A DNA stretch of 64,000 nucleotides, taken from Gemmatirosa kalamazoonensis. Its GTDB lineage: Bacteria; Gemmatimonadota; Gemmatimonadetes; Gemmatimonadales; Gemmatimonadaceae. Location of the stretch: assembly GCF_000522985.1 (NCBI RefSeq), contig NZ_CP007128.1, forward strand, positions 4,262,220 to 4,326,219. The letters are read 5' to 3'. Under the pieces are notes generated by a model, which was not told where the DNA came from, searched no databases, and saw only the letters and a program-made list of their open reading frames with translations. This document shows, in pieces, positions 54,102 to 63,979 of the stretch (position 1 is its first letter; the number at the start of each line of letters is the position of its first letter). Both the position numbers and the translations under genes were made by a program.

Positions 54102-54130
54102 AGTGTAGTTTGTACCATGGCATAGGTCAA
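54102..54130 (-). promoter_or_regulatory. Promoter of tRNA-Ile
   Basis: On the minus strand TTGACC (54130-54125), a 17-base spacer and TACACT (54107-54102) form a good sigma-70-type promoter. Its -10 lies 14 bases before the first base of the tRNA. Confidence 0.75.
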
Positions 54131-54404
54131 TCGGGAGTAGTTACCGTGGTCGACCGTGGCCCGTCTCCTGCCTGTGAACGCGTTGCAGAATCGCTTGCCC
54201 GGATGCAACTTGCGCCATGCGCACGTCGACCTCTTGCCGGCTCAGGCCGGCACGAGGCTCATCCGGCTCGCGAGTCGCCCTCGACAGCCGTGGCCGCGCC
54301 CGACCTCCGAGTGGTGCGGCGCGTGCCCCAGACGTTGCGGACGCGTCCCGAGCGTTCTCCCACCGTGATGCGCGCGCCGGCGGCCTTCCCTCTCTCTGAC
54401 GCGG
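54131..54404. other. Intergenic stretch upstream of the FHA gene
   Basis: Together with the tRNA promoter this makes a 317-bp gene-free region. I see no convincing gene, dyad or promoter in it. A 100-codon open frame (54110-54412) overlaps the FHA start and lacks coding character, so it was not called. Transcription of the FHA-kinase pair probably begins here. Confidence 0.4.
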
Positions 54405-55250
54405 ATGCTTGACGGACCCAAGATCGGTCTGCTCGTTCTGGCCATCGTACTCCCGCTCGTGATCCTCGGGATCTACCTGGTCGAACGGCGACACGGCGGA
54501 CGCGGGCGGCGCCGCGAGCGCGAGCCCCAGCGCCTGCCGCTGTTCGGGACCGACCAGCTGGCGATCCGCTCGGCCGACGGCACGTTCGAGGAGGAGGAGG
54601 ACGACGCTCCCCGGCGTCCGATCCCGCCGATCTCGCACGCGCCGCAGGTCGCCGCCCCGAAGTCGGTCGTGCCCGCGTCGAGCAATGGCCGGTCGTACCA
54701 CGCGCCCCCGCCGCCCGCGGCCCCCCTGCGCCCGCCGACGCCGCGCGACGGCTATCACGCGATGCCCGCCCCCGCCGCGAGCGCGATCACGGCCACGGCC
54801 GAGCGCCCGTCCGTGCCCGCGCCTCGGCCGCTCCCCACGCCGGCGGGCATGCCGGACCTCGCGCTCATCGAGGGCGAGACGTTGCGCTTCGCGATCCCGA
54901 CCGACGGCGCGGTCGAGTTCATCCCCGGCCGGCTCGAGATCGTCGCCGGGCCCGAGGCCGGACGCGAGATCCGGTTCGTCCGCACGACCGGCGAGGAGAA
55001 CGTCGAGGTCACGTTCGGCCGCAGCGAGGGGCCGCCGAACCGCCACGTGCAGATCCTCGCGCGCACGGTCAGCCGTCGCCACGCCGTGATGTCGCTCATC
55101 GACGAGCACTGGCAGCTGACGAACCTCTCGTCGACCAACCCGGTCGTGCTGAACGGCCGTGTGCTCGCCGGCAACGAGGTCGCGCCCCTCCTCGTCGAGG
55201 GCGATCGGATCGAGATGGGCGAGGTGGCGTTCGTCTTCCACGACGACTGA
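54405..55250 (+). CDS. Membrane-anchored FHA-domain protein
   Basis: A 281-residue protein with an N-terminal membrane helix (IGLLVLAIVLPLVILGIYLV, about 6-25), a long Pro/Ala-rich cytoplasmic linker, and a C-terminal FHA domain (about 195-278). Phosphothreonine-binding elements are visible in TFGRSEGPPNRHVQI, TVSRRHAVMSLI and LTNLSSTNPVVLNGRVL. FHA domains bind phosphothreonine, and the Ser/Thr kinase encoded 29 bases downstream is the obvious partner or regulator. The two form an operon. ATG at 54405 gives the membrane helix. Confidence 0.9.
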   Translation: MLDGPKIGLLVLAIVLPLVILGIYLVERRHGGRGRRREREPQRLPLFGTDQLAIRSADGTFEEEEDDAPRRPIPPISHAPQVAAPKSVVPASSNGRSYHAPPPPAAPLRPPTPRDGYHAMPAPAASAITATAERPSVPAPRPLPTPAGMPDLALIEGETLRFAIPTDGAVEFIPGRLEIVAGPEAGREIRFVRTTGEENVEVTFGRSEGPPNRHVQILARTVSRRHAVMSLIDEHWQLTNLSSTNPVVLNGRVLAGNEVAPLLVEGDRIEMGEVAFVFHDD

Positions 55251-55279
55251 GCGGGCGCCTCGCCCGCTCGCTCGAACCG

Positions 55280-57925
55280 ATGACCGAAACAGCCCTCGGC
55301 GGAGAGCTCGCGCAGCTAACGGCTGAGTACGAGATCCTCGGCGAGCTCGGTCGCGGCGGTAGCGCCGTCGTCTATCGCGCCCGCGACCGCAGCCTCGGGC
55401 GCGACGTCGCGATCAAGGTCGTCCACCCCCGCCCGCTCTCCCCCGACGACGACGCCGTCGCCCGCCTCGCCCGCGAGGCGCGCACCGTCGCGCAGCTCCA
55501 GCACCCGAACATCGTCACGGTGTTCGCGGTCAAGCGGCTCTCCGGCGGCGGGCTCGCCCTCGTGATGCAGCTCGTCCCGGGGCGCACGCTGAAGGCGATC
55601 GTCCAGCAGGACGGCCCCGTGGAGCCCGAGCGATGCCAGCGCATCCTGCGCGACGTCGCGGAGGCGCTCGCGTACGCGCACGCGCGCGGCGTCGTGCACC
55701 GCGACGTGAAGCCCGAGAACATCTTCGTCGACGAGGACACCGGGCGCGCGCTCCTCTCGGACTTCGGGATCGCGCGGTCCGACGAGCACGAGTCGATGAC
55801 GCTCACCGGCACGGCAATCGGCACGCCGTTCTACATGTCGCCGGAGCAGATCGACGGCGGCGCGATCGACGGGCGCTCGGATCTCTACAGCCTCGGTCTG
55901 GTCGCCTGGGAGATGCTGACCGGCCGCCGCCCGTGGGACGGCGAGAGCCTGTACAACGTCATCTTCAAGCAGAAGCACGAGGAGCTGCCGCCGATCGAGG
56001 CGCTGCGCTCCGGCGTGCCGCTGCGCCTGCAGTACATCATCGACCGGATGCTGCAGAAGAAGGCCGCCGCGCGCTGGGCTGGCGCCGAGGGCCTGCTCGC
56101 CCAGCTCGCGCACACCGTGCTGCCCGGCGACTACGGCCGGTGGCAGGCGGCGCTCCGCAAGCGCGTCGAGAAGTACCGCGCGGAGCTCAAGGAACGTGAG
56201 CGCACGGCCGCCGACGCCGTCGCAGGCGGCACGTCCGGTGGGCTGATCGCGTCGACCATGCGCTTCGTGCGCGTCGCCACCGGTCGCTTCGACACGCGTC
56301 GCGCCGAGCCGTCGCGGGCGGACGCGCAGGCGCTCTCCGACACGATGGCGGTGTCGCGCGGCGCGCTCGACGCGCTCCCGATCGCGACGGCGCCGGTTCT
56401 CGACGCCGCGGCCGTTCCCGTCGCCGTTGAGCGCCCGGTGCCCGCGTGGCGCGCACCGTTCCGACGGCCTAACGCTCTGTCGACTCCCGCGCGCGTACGC
56501 ACGGAAGAGCCGATCGTTCCCCCGAGCTGGGAGGTGCGGCCGCGACGCACCGGTCGTCGGCTGGTCCTCGGTGCGCTCGCCGTGGGCCTCGTCGCGGCCG
56601 CGGTGCTCGGAGCGATGCATCCCGCCTGGGTGCGCGAGCACGCGTCCGCACTCGGTGCTCGACTCGCGGTGCTCGATCCGCGGACGCCGCCGACGGATGC
56701 GCGTGTCTCGCTCGTTGCTGCCGTGACAGCCGACCCGCAAACGCCTGCCGGCGCCGCGGCGGACAGTCCGACCGCCGCCGCGCTCACCGGTGCCGCGCCG
56801 ACGAGCATCGGCACGCTGCCGCACTCCGTGCTCTCGCTCGGCGCGCGCCACACGTGCGCGGTCACGATCGACGGCGCCGCGCACTGCTGGGGCGCCAACG
56901 AGCGCGGACAGCTCGGCGACGGCACGGCGCAGCGACAGATCGCGCCCGTGCGCGTCGCCGCCGAGCTCACGTTCGCGAGCATCGCCGCGGGCTCGTCGCA
57001 GAGCTGCGGCGTCACGCGGACGGGCGACGTCTACTGCTGGGGGAACGACGCCTCCGGCCAGCTCGGTGACGCGACGACGGTGCGCCGCAACGCCCCCGTG
57101 CGCGTCGCCGGTCCTGGCGTGTATCGCAGCGCGACGAGCGGCGACGCGCATTCGTGCGCCCTCACCGTCGAGGGCATGGTGCACTGCTGGGGCGCGAACG
57201 GGCACGGCCAGCTCGGCGACGGCACGACGCGGGCGCACACCGTACCGACGCCGATCGGCGCCGTGCCCGCGCGCTTCGTACAGGTCGCCGCGGGCGCGAT
57301 GCACACGTGTGCGCTCACGACCGAGGGCGTCGCGTATTGCTGGGGTGCCAACGATCGCGGGCAGCTGGGGATGGCCGGCGGCGACCAGCACCTGCCGACG
57401 CCCGTCGCCGGCGACACGCGCTTCGCCATGCTGTCGACGGGCACGCAGCACACGTGCGGTCTGTCGGTCGACGGGAGCGTGTGGTGCTGGGGGGGAAACG
57501 CGCGCGGCCAGCTCGGCGTCGGCGCGCGCACGGCCAGCGACCGGTCGCCGCAGCGCGTGCGGCTCGCCGTGCCCGCGGTCGCCGTCGCGTCGGGTGGGCA
57601 GCACGCGTGCGCGCTCACGGCGAGCGGCGACGCGTTCTGCTGGGGCGCGAACGGGGCGGGCCAGCTCGGTATCGGCTCGCAGAGCGACGCATCATTGCCG
57701 ACGCGCGTGGCCTCGGCCGAGCCGTTCGGCGCGATCGCGGCCGGTGCGACCCACACGTGCGGCGCGACGACGGCCGGCGCGCTGCTCTGCTGGGGGAACA
57801 ACGTCGACGGCCAGCTCGGCGACGCGACGCAGAGCGTCCGCGCGGTGCCGACGCGAGTGGCCTTCGCGGACAACGCCTCGCATGCGGACGGCCCGCGGCC
57901 GCCGGCGTCCCGGACCCGCCGTTAG
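55280..57925 (+). CDS. Membrane Ser/Thr protein kinase with seven RCC1 repeats outside
   Basis: An 881-residue receptor-like kinase. The cytoplasmic kinase domain (about 17-275) is complete: glycine loop LGRGGSAVVYRA, VAIKVV, HRDVKPENIFV, SDFGIAR, GTPFYMSPEQ. A low-complexity juxtamembrane linker leads to one membrane helix (LVLGALAVGLVAAAVLGA, about 428-446). The extracytoplasmic part (about 515-865) has seven RCC1-type repeats, each with HxCA...CWGxNxxGQLG, enough for one closed beta-propeller. Each repeat carries two Cys, suggesting one disulfide per blade. It likely senses an external ligand and signals through the FHA protein upstream. The TAG stop is inside a GTTAGGC word. Confidence 0.95.
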   Translation: MTETALGGELAQLTAEYEILGELGRGGSAVVYRARDRSLGRDVAIKVVHPRPLSPDDDAVARLAREARTVAQLQHPNIVTVFAVKRLSGGGLALVMQLVPGRTLKAIVQQDGPVEPERCQRILRDVAEALAYAHARGVVHRDVKPENIFVDEDTGRALLSDFGIARSDEHESMTLTGTAIGTPFYMSPEQIDGGAIDGRSDLYSLGLVAWEMLTGRRPWDGESLYNVIFKQKHEELPPIEALRSGVPLRLQYIIDRMLQKKAAARWAGAEGLLAQLAHTVLPGDYGRWQAALRKRVEKYRAELKERERTAADAVAGGTSGGLIASTMRFVRVATGRFDTRRAEPSRADAQALSDTMAVSRGALDALPIATAPVLDAAAVPVAVERPVPAWRAPFRRPNALSTPARVRTEEPIVPPSWEVRPRRTGRRLVLGALAVGLVAAAVLGAMHPAWVREHASALGARLAVLDPRTPPTDARVSLVAAVTADPQTPAGAAADSPTAAALTGAAPTSIGTLPHSVLSLGARHTCAVTIDGAAHCWGANERGQLGDGTAQRQIAPVRVAAELTFASIAAGSSQSCGVTRTGDVYCWGNDASGQLGDATTVRRNAPVRVAGPGVYRSATSGDAHSCALTVEGMVHCWGANGHGQLGDGTTRAHTVPTPIGAVPARFVQVAAGAMHTCALTTEGVAYCWGANDRGQLGMAGGDQHLPTPVAGDTRFAMLSTGTQHTCGLSVDGSVWCWGGNARGQLGVGARTASDRSPQRVRLAVPAVAVASGGQHACALTASGDAFCWGANGAGQLGIGSQSDASLPTRVASAEPFGAIAAGATHTCGATTAGALLCWGNNVDGQLGDATQSVRAVPTRVAFADNASHADGPRPPASRTRR

Positions 57926-57990
57926 GCACCGTGGTGTGAGGCGCTCCGACGAGCGCTAGCGGGTCGCGTCAGGCATGGGTACGACGCACC

Positions 57991-58024
57991 GAGCCCCGAG
58001 TTCACCGGGGTGAACTCGGGGCTC
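57991..58024. terminator. Hairpin terminating 16S rRNA (minus) and kinase (plus) transcripts
   Basis: Arms 57991-58006 and 58009-58024 are perfect 16-bp complements. It lies between the kinase 3' end and the 16S processing stem, so it probably ends transcription from both sides. No T-tract follows on either strand. Confidence 0.75.
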
Positions 58025-58034
58025 GGGAATGAGC

Positions 58035-58063
58035 TGACAATCGAGTGAGGGTCGTGCGATGGC
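58035..58063 (-). other. 3' half of the pre-16S processing stem
   Basis: This 29-base trailer segment is complementary to 59754-59783 in the 16S leader, apart from one bulge and about one mismatch. Together they form a long double-stranded stem around the 16S, the usual RNase III cleavage substrate. Confidence 0.85.
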
Positions 58064-58113
58064 GCGACTTCCGAGGACTTTCGAACTCTGAGGAGTTGTA
58101 CTCGTCGCTCCGG

Positions 58114-59638
<1,525 letters not shown>

Positions 59639-59948
59639 AGAATCTGTCTGCTCTTCGAACGCGGTTCCACGTCACAGACGCGGAAGCCCGCGTCCGGAAT
59701 CATTCGTGTCTTGACCTCTCCCCGCTGCCCACGAGAGCCGCGGATCGTTGAGGGCCATCGCACGATTCCTCACTCGATTGTCAATCAACCGTTCGTCGGC
59801 CGCTGCTCGTCGCGGCGGCCGCCCGGCGCCGCCGGGGAACGATAAGTATAGCGCCTCAAGGGCCGACTTCAAGGGGAAGGAACAGCTTTTTGTCCGTCCC
59901 ACCACCCCGCCTCACGGTCGAGGCCGTCGACCCGGTCCACTCGACCCG
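59639..59948 (-). promoter_or_regulatory. 16S rRNA promoter, leader and 5' processing stem
   Basis: The 310-bp gene-free region holds the rRNA control region. On the minus strand TTGAAG (59872-59867), a 16-base spacer and TATACT (59850-59845) make a strong promoter, giving a leader of about 200 nt. The leader contains a GC-rich hairpin near 59815-59840 and the 5' half of the pre-16S stem (59754-59783). A run of T on the plus strand at 59886-59891 has no hairpin before it. Confidence 0.8.
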
Positions 59949-60266
59949 TTACGCGTCGTAATCCTCGTCCTCGACGTCGTCCAGCTCCTCGTCGTCGAGA
60001 TCCTCGTCGTCCAGATCCTCGTCGTCGAGATCGTCCTCGTCGTCGTCGAGATCGTCCTCGTCTTCGTCGAGATCGTCGTCGTCGTCCTCATCCTCGTCGT
60101 CGAGATCGTCGATGTCGTCGAACTCGTCGTCGAGATCGTCATCCGCATCGTCGAATCCGTCCTCGTCGGGTTCGTCGTCATCCTCCCGACGCGGCGACAT
60201 CGCCAGCGGTCCGAACCCCTCATCCGCCAGGGTCTCCGGCCACGCCGACTCGAGCTTGTCCGACAT
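59949..60266 (-). CDS. Extremely acidic Asp/Glu-repeat protein
   Basis: A 105-residue protein whose last 75 residues are almost only Asp, Glu and Leu (units such as DDLDDEDLDDE). The N-terminus MSDKLESAWPETLADEGFGPLAMSPRRE is ordinary. AAGGAG nine bases before the ATG at 60266 makes translation credible. I do not recognise a family. Such acidic tails occur in histone-like or ribosome-associated chaperones and in DNA mimics, and no specific role can be claimed. It lies between typA and the rRNA promoter. The tail is a GAC/GAG codon repeat that probably grows by slippage. Confidence 0.8.
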   Translation of the reverse strand: MSDKLESAWPETLADEGFGPLAMSPRREDDDEPDEDGFDDADDDLDDEFDDIDDLDDEDEDDDDDLDEDEDDLDDDEDDLDDEDLDDEDLDDEELDDVEDEDYDA

Positions 60267-60397
60267 ACGAGGGCTCTCCTTGCAGGGTCGAGTGAGTAGA
60301 AGGAACTGCGCGCGGCCCGCACAAAGCGGACCGCGCAGTCGATGCCACCGGACCACCACGCTACCAGGCGACGACGTGCCGACGCGACCCGCGCCCG

Positions 60398-62236
60398 CTA
60401 CAACGCGGCGCGCTCGCGTTCCCGCTTCGCCTCCCGCGAGATCTTCTTCCGGTCGCTCGCGCTGAGGAGACGCTTGCGCAGGCGGATGCTCTGCGGCGTC
60501 ACCTCGATGAGCTCATCGTCCTCGATATACTCCAACGCGCTTTCCAAGGTCAACACCCGCGGCGGCTCGAGGTTCACGTTCTCGTCCGTCGACTTCGTGC
60601 GGATGTTCGTCAGCTTCTTCTCCTTGCTCGGGTTGACGTCCATGTCCCCCGGGCGCGAGTTCTCGCCGACCACCATCCCCTCGTACACCGCGTCGCCCGG
60701 CGACACGAACAGCGTCGCGCGCTCCTGCAGCGACATGAGCGCGAACGCCACCACCGTTCCGTTCTCCATCGACACGAGCACGCCCCGCGACCGTCCGGCG
60801 AGCGGCCCGGCCCACGGCCCGTACTCGAGATACCGATGGTGCATGATCCCGGTGCCGCGCGTGTCGGTCAGGAATTCGGAACGGTAGCCGAACAGCCCGC
60901 GCGCCGGAATCCGGTACAGCAGCCGCACGAGCCCCTGCCCCGGGTTCTTCATCTCGATCATCTCGGCGCGCCGCTGCCCGAGCTTCTCCATCACCGCGCC
61001 GAGGAAGTCCTCGGGCACGTCGATGGACAGCTCCTCGTACGGCTCGAGACGCTCGCCGTTCAGCCCTTCCTTCGTGATCACGCGCGGGCGCGACACCTGG
61101 AACTCGTAGCCCTCGCGGCGCATCGTCTCCATCAGGATGGAGAGGTGCAGCTCACCGCGCCCGGACACCGCCCACGAGTCGGTGCTCTCCGTGTCCTCCA
61201 CGCGCAGCGCGACGTTCCGCTCCAGCTCCTTGTACAGCCGCTCACGCAGCTGCCGCGACGTCACGAACTTTCCGTCCTTGCCGGCGAACGGCGAGTTGTT
61301 CACGACGAAGTCGACGGAGATCGTCGGCTCTTCGACGCTGATGCCGGCGAGCCGCTCGGGGTGCTCGATGTCGGTGACCGTGAGGCCGATCTCGACGCCT
61401 TCGAGCCCTGCGAGCTGCACGATCTCGCCGGCCGACGCGCTCTCGATCTCGATGCGCTCGAGCCCCTCGATGCCGAATAGCTTCGTGACGCGTCCACGCT
61501 CCATCGGCCGCGTCGGCTCGAGCGGGAGCAGCGCGACCGCGTCGCCGACCTTGATGGTCCCGCGCTCGATGCGGCCGATCGCGAGCCGGCCGAGGTACGG
61601 CGAGTAGTCGATCGTCGACACCAGCATCTGGAACGGCCCCGCCGCGTCGCTCGGCGGCGGCACGTGCGCCACGATCGTGTCGAACAGCGGCGACAGGTCG
61701 GTGAGCGGTGTGTCGAGATCGAGCGTCGAGACGCCGTCACGCGCCGACGCGTAGACGACCGGCGCGTCGAGCTGCGCCTCGTCGGCCTCCAGCTCGATGA
61801 ACAGCGACAGCACCTCGTCGTGCACGCGCAGCGGATCGGCGCCGGGACGGTCGATCTTGTTGATGACGATCACCGGCGTGCGTCCGAGCTCCAGCGCCTT
61901 GCGCAGGACGAAGCGCGTCTGCGGCATCGGGCCGTCGAACGCGTCGACGACGAGCAGCACGCCGTCGACCATGCGGAGAATGCGCTCCACCTCGCCGCCA
62001 AAGTCGGCGTGCCCCGGCGTGTCGACGACGTTGATCTTCACGTCCTTCCAGTGGATGGACGTGTTCTTCGCGAGAATCGTGATGCCGCGCTCGCGCTCGA
62101 GCGGGTTCGAGTCCATCACCCGCTCCTGCACGACCTGGTTGTCGCGGAAGGCTCCGGACTGCCGGAGCATCTTGTCCACGAGCGTCGTCTTGCCGTGGTC
62201 GACGTGCGCGATGATGGCGATGTTCCTAATCTGCAT
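60398..62236 (-). CDS. typA: TypA/BipA ribosome-associated translational GTPase
   Basis: A 612-residue GTPase with all G motifs: AHVDHGKTTLVDKML (G1), RERGITI (G2), DTPGHADFGGEV (G3), NKIDRPGADP (G4) and SAR (G5). Elongation-factor-like domains II, III and V follow, plus the BipA-specific C-terminal domain (GDAVYEGMVVGENSRPGDMDVNPSKEKKLTN). It acts on 30S/50S assembly and stress adaptation. ATG at 62236 (MQIRNIAII) is the family start. The -10 box lies only eight bases upstream, so the mRNA may be leaderless. It is followed by the acidic-protein gene on the same strand. Confidence 0.97.
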   Translation of the reverse strand: MQIRNIAIIAHVDHGKTTLVDKMLRQSGAFRDNQVVQERVMDSNPLERERGITILAKNTSIHWKDVKINVVDTPGHADFGGEVERILRMVDGVLLVVDAFDGPMPQTRFVLRKALELGRTPVIVINKIDRPGADPLRVHDEVLSLFIELEADEAQLDAPVVYASARDGVSTLDLDTPLTDLSPLFDTIVAHVPPPSDAAGPFQMLVSTIDYSPYLGRLAIGRIERGTIKVGDAVALLPLEPTRPMERGRVTKLFGIEGLERIEIESASAGEIVQLAGLEGVEIGLTVTDIEHPERLAGISVEEPTISVDFVVNNSPFAGKDGKFVTSRQLRERLYKELERNVALRVEDTESTDSWAVSGRGELHLSILMETMRREGYEFQVSRPRVITKEGLNGERLEPYEELSIDVPEDFLGAVMEKLGQRRAEMIEMKNPGQGLVRLLYRIPARGLFGYRSEFLTDTRGTGIMHHRYLEYGPWAGPLAGRSRGVLVSMENGTVVAFALMSLQERATLFVSPGDAVYEGMVVGENSRPGDMDVNPSKEKKLTNIRTKSTDENVNLEPPRVLTLESALEYIEDDELIEVTPQSIRLRKRLLSASDRKKISREAKRERERAAL

Positions 62237-62244
62237 AGCCTTTA

Positions 62245-62274
62245 AATATATCGGGCACCGGCGAGCGCTTGCAA
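62245..62274 (-). promoter_or_regulatory. typA promoter at leaderless distance
   Basis: On the minus strand TTGCAA (62274-62269), an 18-base spacer and TATATT (62250-62245) lie so close to the ATG (62236) that transcription should begin within about two bases of it. Only a weak AAAGG would serve as a ribosome-binding site. Confidence 0.6.
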
Positions 62275-62439
62275 GTCCGCGCGGGAAGGACACTTACGCC
62301 GTCCGACGGCGGACCCGCACCGAGCGGCCGCCTCGTCCGCGACGCTCCAGCACGCCGAGTCCCGTGGGCTGCCACGGACTTGCGGCACGACGAGTGCGGC
62401 GGGAACTTGGTCCACACACGCTCTACGGAGGATCCGCCA

Positions 62440-62661
62440 ATGGAGCAGCGCGAGCAGCAGTCCGAGAACGACTACCCTCACGGCCGGGGCTACGGCCACG
62501 ACTACATGCGCGGCGGCGAGGTGTTCGGTGGCTACGGCTACAGCGAACGCCCAGAGTACGCGCGGCGACGTGGAGAGAGCGACGGCACCTTCGACCTAGC
62601 GGACAGCGGCGAGCGCAGACGCGCGAGCGACAGCATCGACAGTGAGGGCACGGACGGCTGA
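62440..62661 (+). CDS. Small Gly/Tyr/Arg-rich protein
   Basis: A 73-residue hydrophilic protein (NDYPHGRGYGHDYMRGGEVFGGYGYSERPEYARRRG, then an acidic Ser/Asp-rich tail) that looks intrinsically disordered. GGAGG lies ten bases before the ATG at 62440, and codon use is coding-like. I do not recognise a family. It converges on pilT and ends 16 bases before a perfect 25-bp hairpin. Confidence 0.65.
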   Translation: MEQREQQSENDYPHGRGYGHDYMRGGEVFGGYGYSERPEYARRRGESDGTFDLADSGERRRASDSIDSEGTDG

Positions 62662-62676
62662 CGGCTGATGCGACGG

Positions 62677-62742
62677 CGAGAACGGCGGAAGCGGATACCG
62701 CAAGGCACGCAGGTGCCGCGGTATCCGCTTCCGCCGTTCTCG
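62677..62742. terminator. Perfect 25-bp hairpin between convergent genes
   Basis: Arms 62677-62701 and 62718-62742 are exact complements with a 16-base loop. It separates the 3' ends of the small Gly/Tyr-rich gene and pilT. There is no T-tract. Confidence 0.85.
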
Positions 62743-62752
62743 CTTCCGCAGG

Positions 62753-63979
62753 TCAGGATTTGATCGACTCGACGAAGCTCGTGTCGTGGCCGCGCGCCTT
62801 CAGCGTGGCGAGCAGGTTCGGCTTGTCGACGCACTTCATGTAGGCCTCCTTCGGCTCCACCGCGCCGGCGTCGACGTGCTCCATGAGCGCGTCGTTCAGC
62901 GTGACCATGCCGAGCCGCTTGCTCGTCTGCATCACGCTCTGGATCTGCACCGTCTTCCCCTCGCGAATCAGGTTCGCGACCGCGGAGTTGGCGAGCAGGA
63001 TCTCGCGCGCGGCGACGCGGCCACCGCCGATCTTCTTGCACAGCGTCTGCGAGATGACGCCCTTGATCGACTCGCTCAGCATCATGCGGATCTGCTCCTG
63101 CCGGTCGGCGGGAAACTGATCGATGATGCGGTCGACGGTGCCGGCGGCCGTCGTCGTGTGCAGCGTGCCGAACACGAGGTGCCCCGTCTCCGCGGTCTCG
63201 ATCGCGATCGAGACGGTCTCGAGGTCGCGCAGCTCGCCGACGAGGATGACGTCGGGATCCTCACGCAGCGCCGCGCGCAACGCGGTCTTGAACGACTCGG
63301 TGTGCACGCCGACCTGTCGCTGCGTGACGAGGCACTTCTTGTTCGGGTGCACGAACTCGATCGGATCCTCGATCGTGAGGATGTGATCGCCGCGCGAGCG
63401 GTTTACGAGGTCGACGAGCGAGCAGAGCGTCGTCGACTTGCCCGAGCCGGTCGGACCGGTGACGAGCACGAGCCCCTTCGTGAGGTACGCGAGGTTCTGC
63501 ACTTCCTGCGACAGCCCCATGTCCTCGACGCTCACGATCTTCGCCGGAATGACGCGGAACACCGCCGCCGGGCCCTTGCGATCGCGCAGCGCGTTCGCGC
63601 GGAAGCGCGCGACGCCGTCGATCTCGTAGGCGTAGTCGGTGTCGCTGCGCTCCACGAACTCCGCGCGGTTGCGCTCGGGCATGATCGCGACGAGCATCGC
63701 CTCGAGGTCGGGCGCGTGCATCGGCGGCTCCTCGAGCCGCTCGAGCTCACCCGACGCGCGGATGACCGGCGGCTCGCCGACGCGCAGATGCAGGTCCGAC
63801 CCGCCACGCTCGACGAGCGTGCGCAGCAGCCGATCCATGGCGTTCTTCGCACGGTCGTCGCCCACGCGGGGCGCCGCGCTCGGCGCTGGAACGGCCGCGC
63901 GCTGGGACGCGTCGTCGACCGACGCAGGCTCCGCGGCGACGGTGGCCGACCACCGCTCGTCGATGCGCATGACACGCAC
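62753..63979 (-). CDS. pilT: PilT-family type IV pilus retraction ATPase
   Basis: Hexameric ATPase that drives pilus retraction, twitching motility and often DNA uptake. Motifs: LVTGPTGSGKSTTLCSLVD (Walker A, about 180), ILTIEDPIEFVH (Asp box), REDPDVILVGELRDLETV (Walker B, about 248), ETGHLVFGTLHT (His box) and the C-terminal retraction region ANLIREGKTVQIQSVMQ. From the GTG at 63979 it is 408 residues, longer than the usual 345-370 because of an N-terminal extension. An ATG at 63970 is an alternative, and the frame is open to the window edge, so the true start could lie outside. Confidence 0.94.
   Translation of the reverse strand: MRVMRIDERWSATVAAEPASVDDASQRAAVPAPSAAPRVGDDRAKNAMDRLLRTLVERGGSDLHLRVGEPPVIRASGELERLEEPPMHAPDLEAMLVAIMPERNRAEFVERSDTDYAYEIDGVARFRANALRDRKGPAAVFRVIPAKIVSVEDMGLSQEVQNLAYLTKGLVLVTGPTGSGKSTTLCSLVDLVNRSRGDHILTIEDPIEFVHPNKKCLVTQRQVGVHTESFKTALRAALREDPDVILVGELRDLETVSIAIETAETGHLVFGTLHTTTAAGTVDRIIDQFPADRQEQIRMMLSESIKGVISQTLCKKIGGGRVAAREILLANSAVANLIREGKTVQIQSVMQTSKRLGMVTLNDALMEHVDAGAVEPKEAYMKCVDKPNLLATLKARGHDTSFVESIKS

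Noticed and set aside
54110-54412. 100-codon plus-strand frame before the FHA gene
   Set aside because: It overlaps the tRNA promoter and the FHA start, has no ribosome-binding site and no recognisable domain.
59886-59891. Plus-strand terminator at a short T-run
   Set aside because: No stable hairpin precedes the T-run, and no plus-strand gene ends there.
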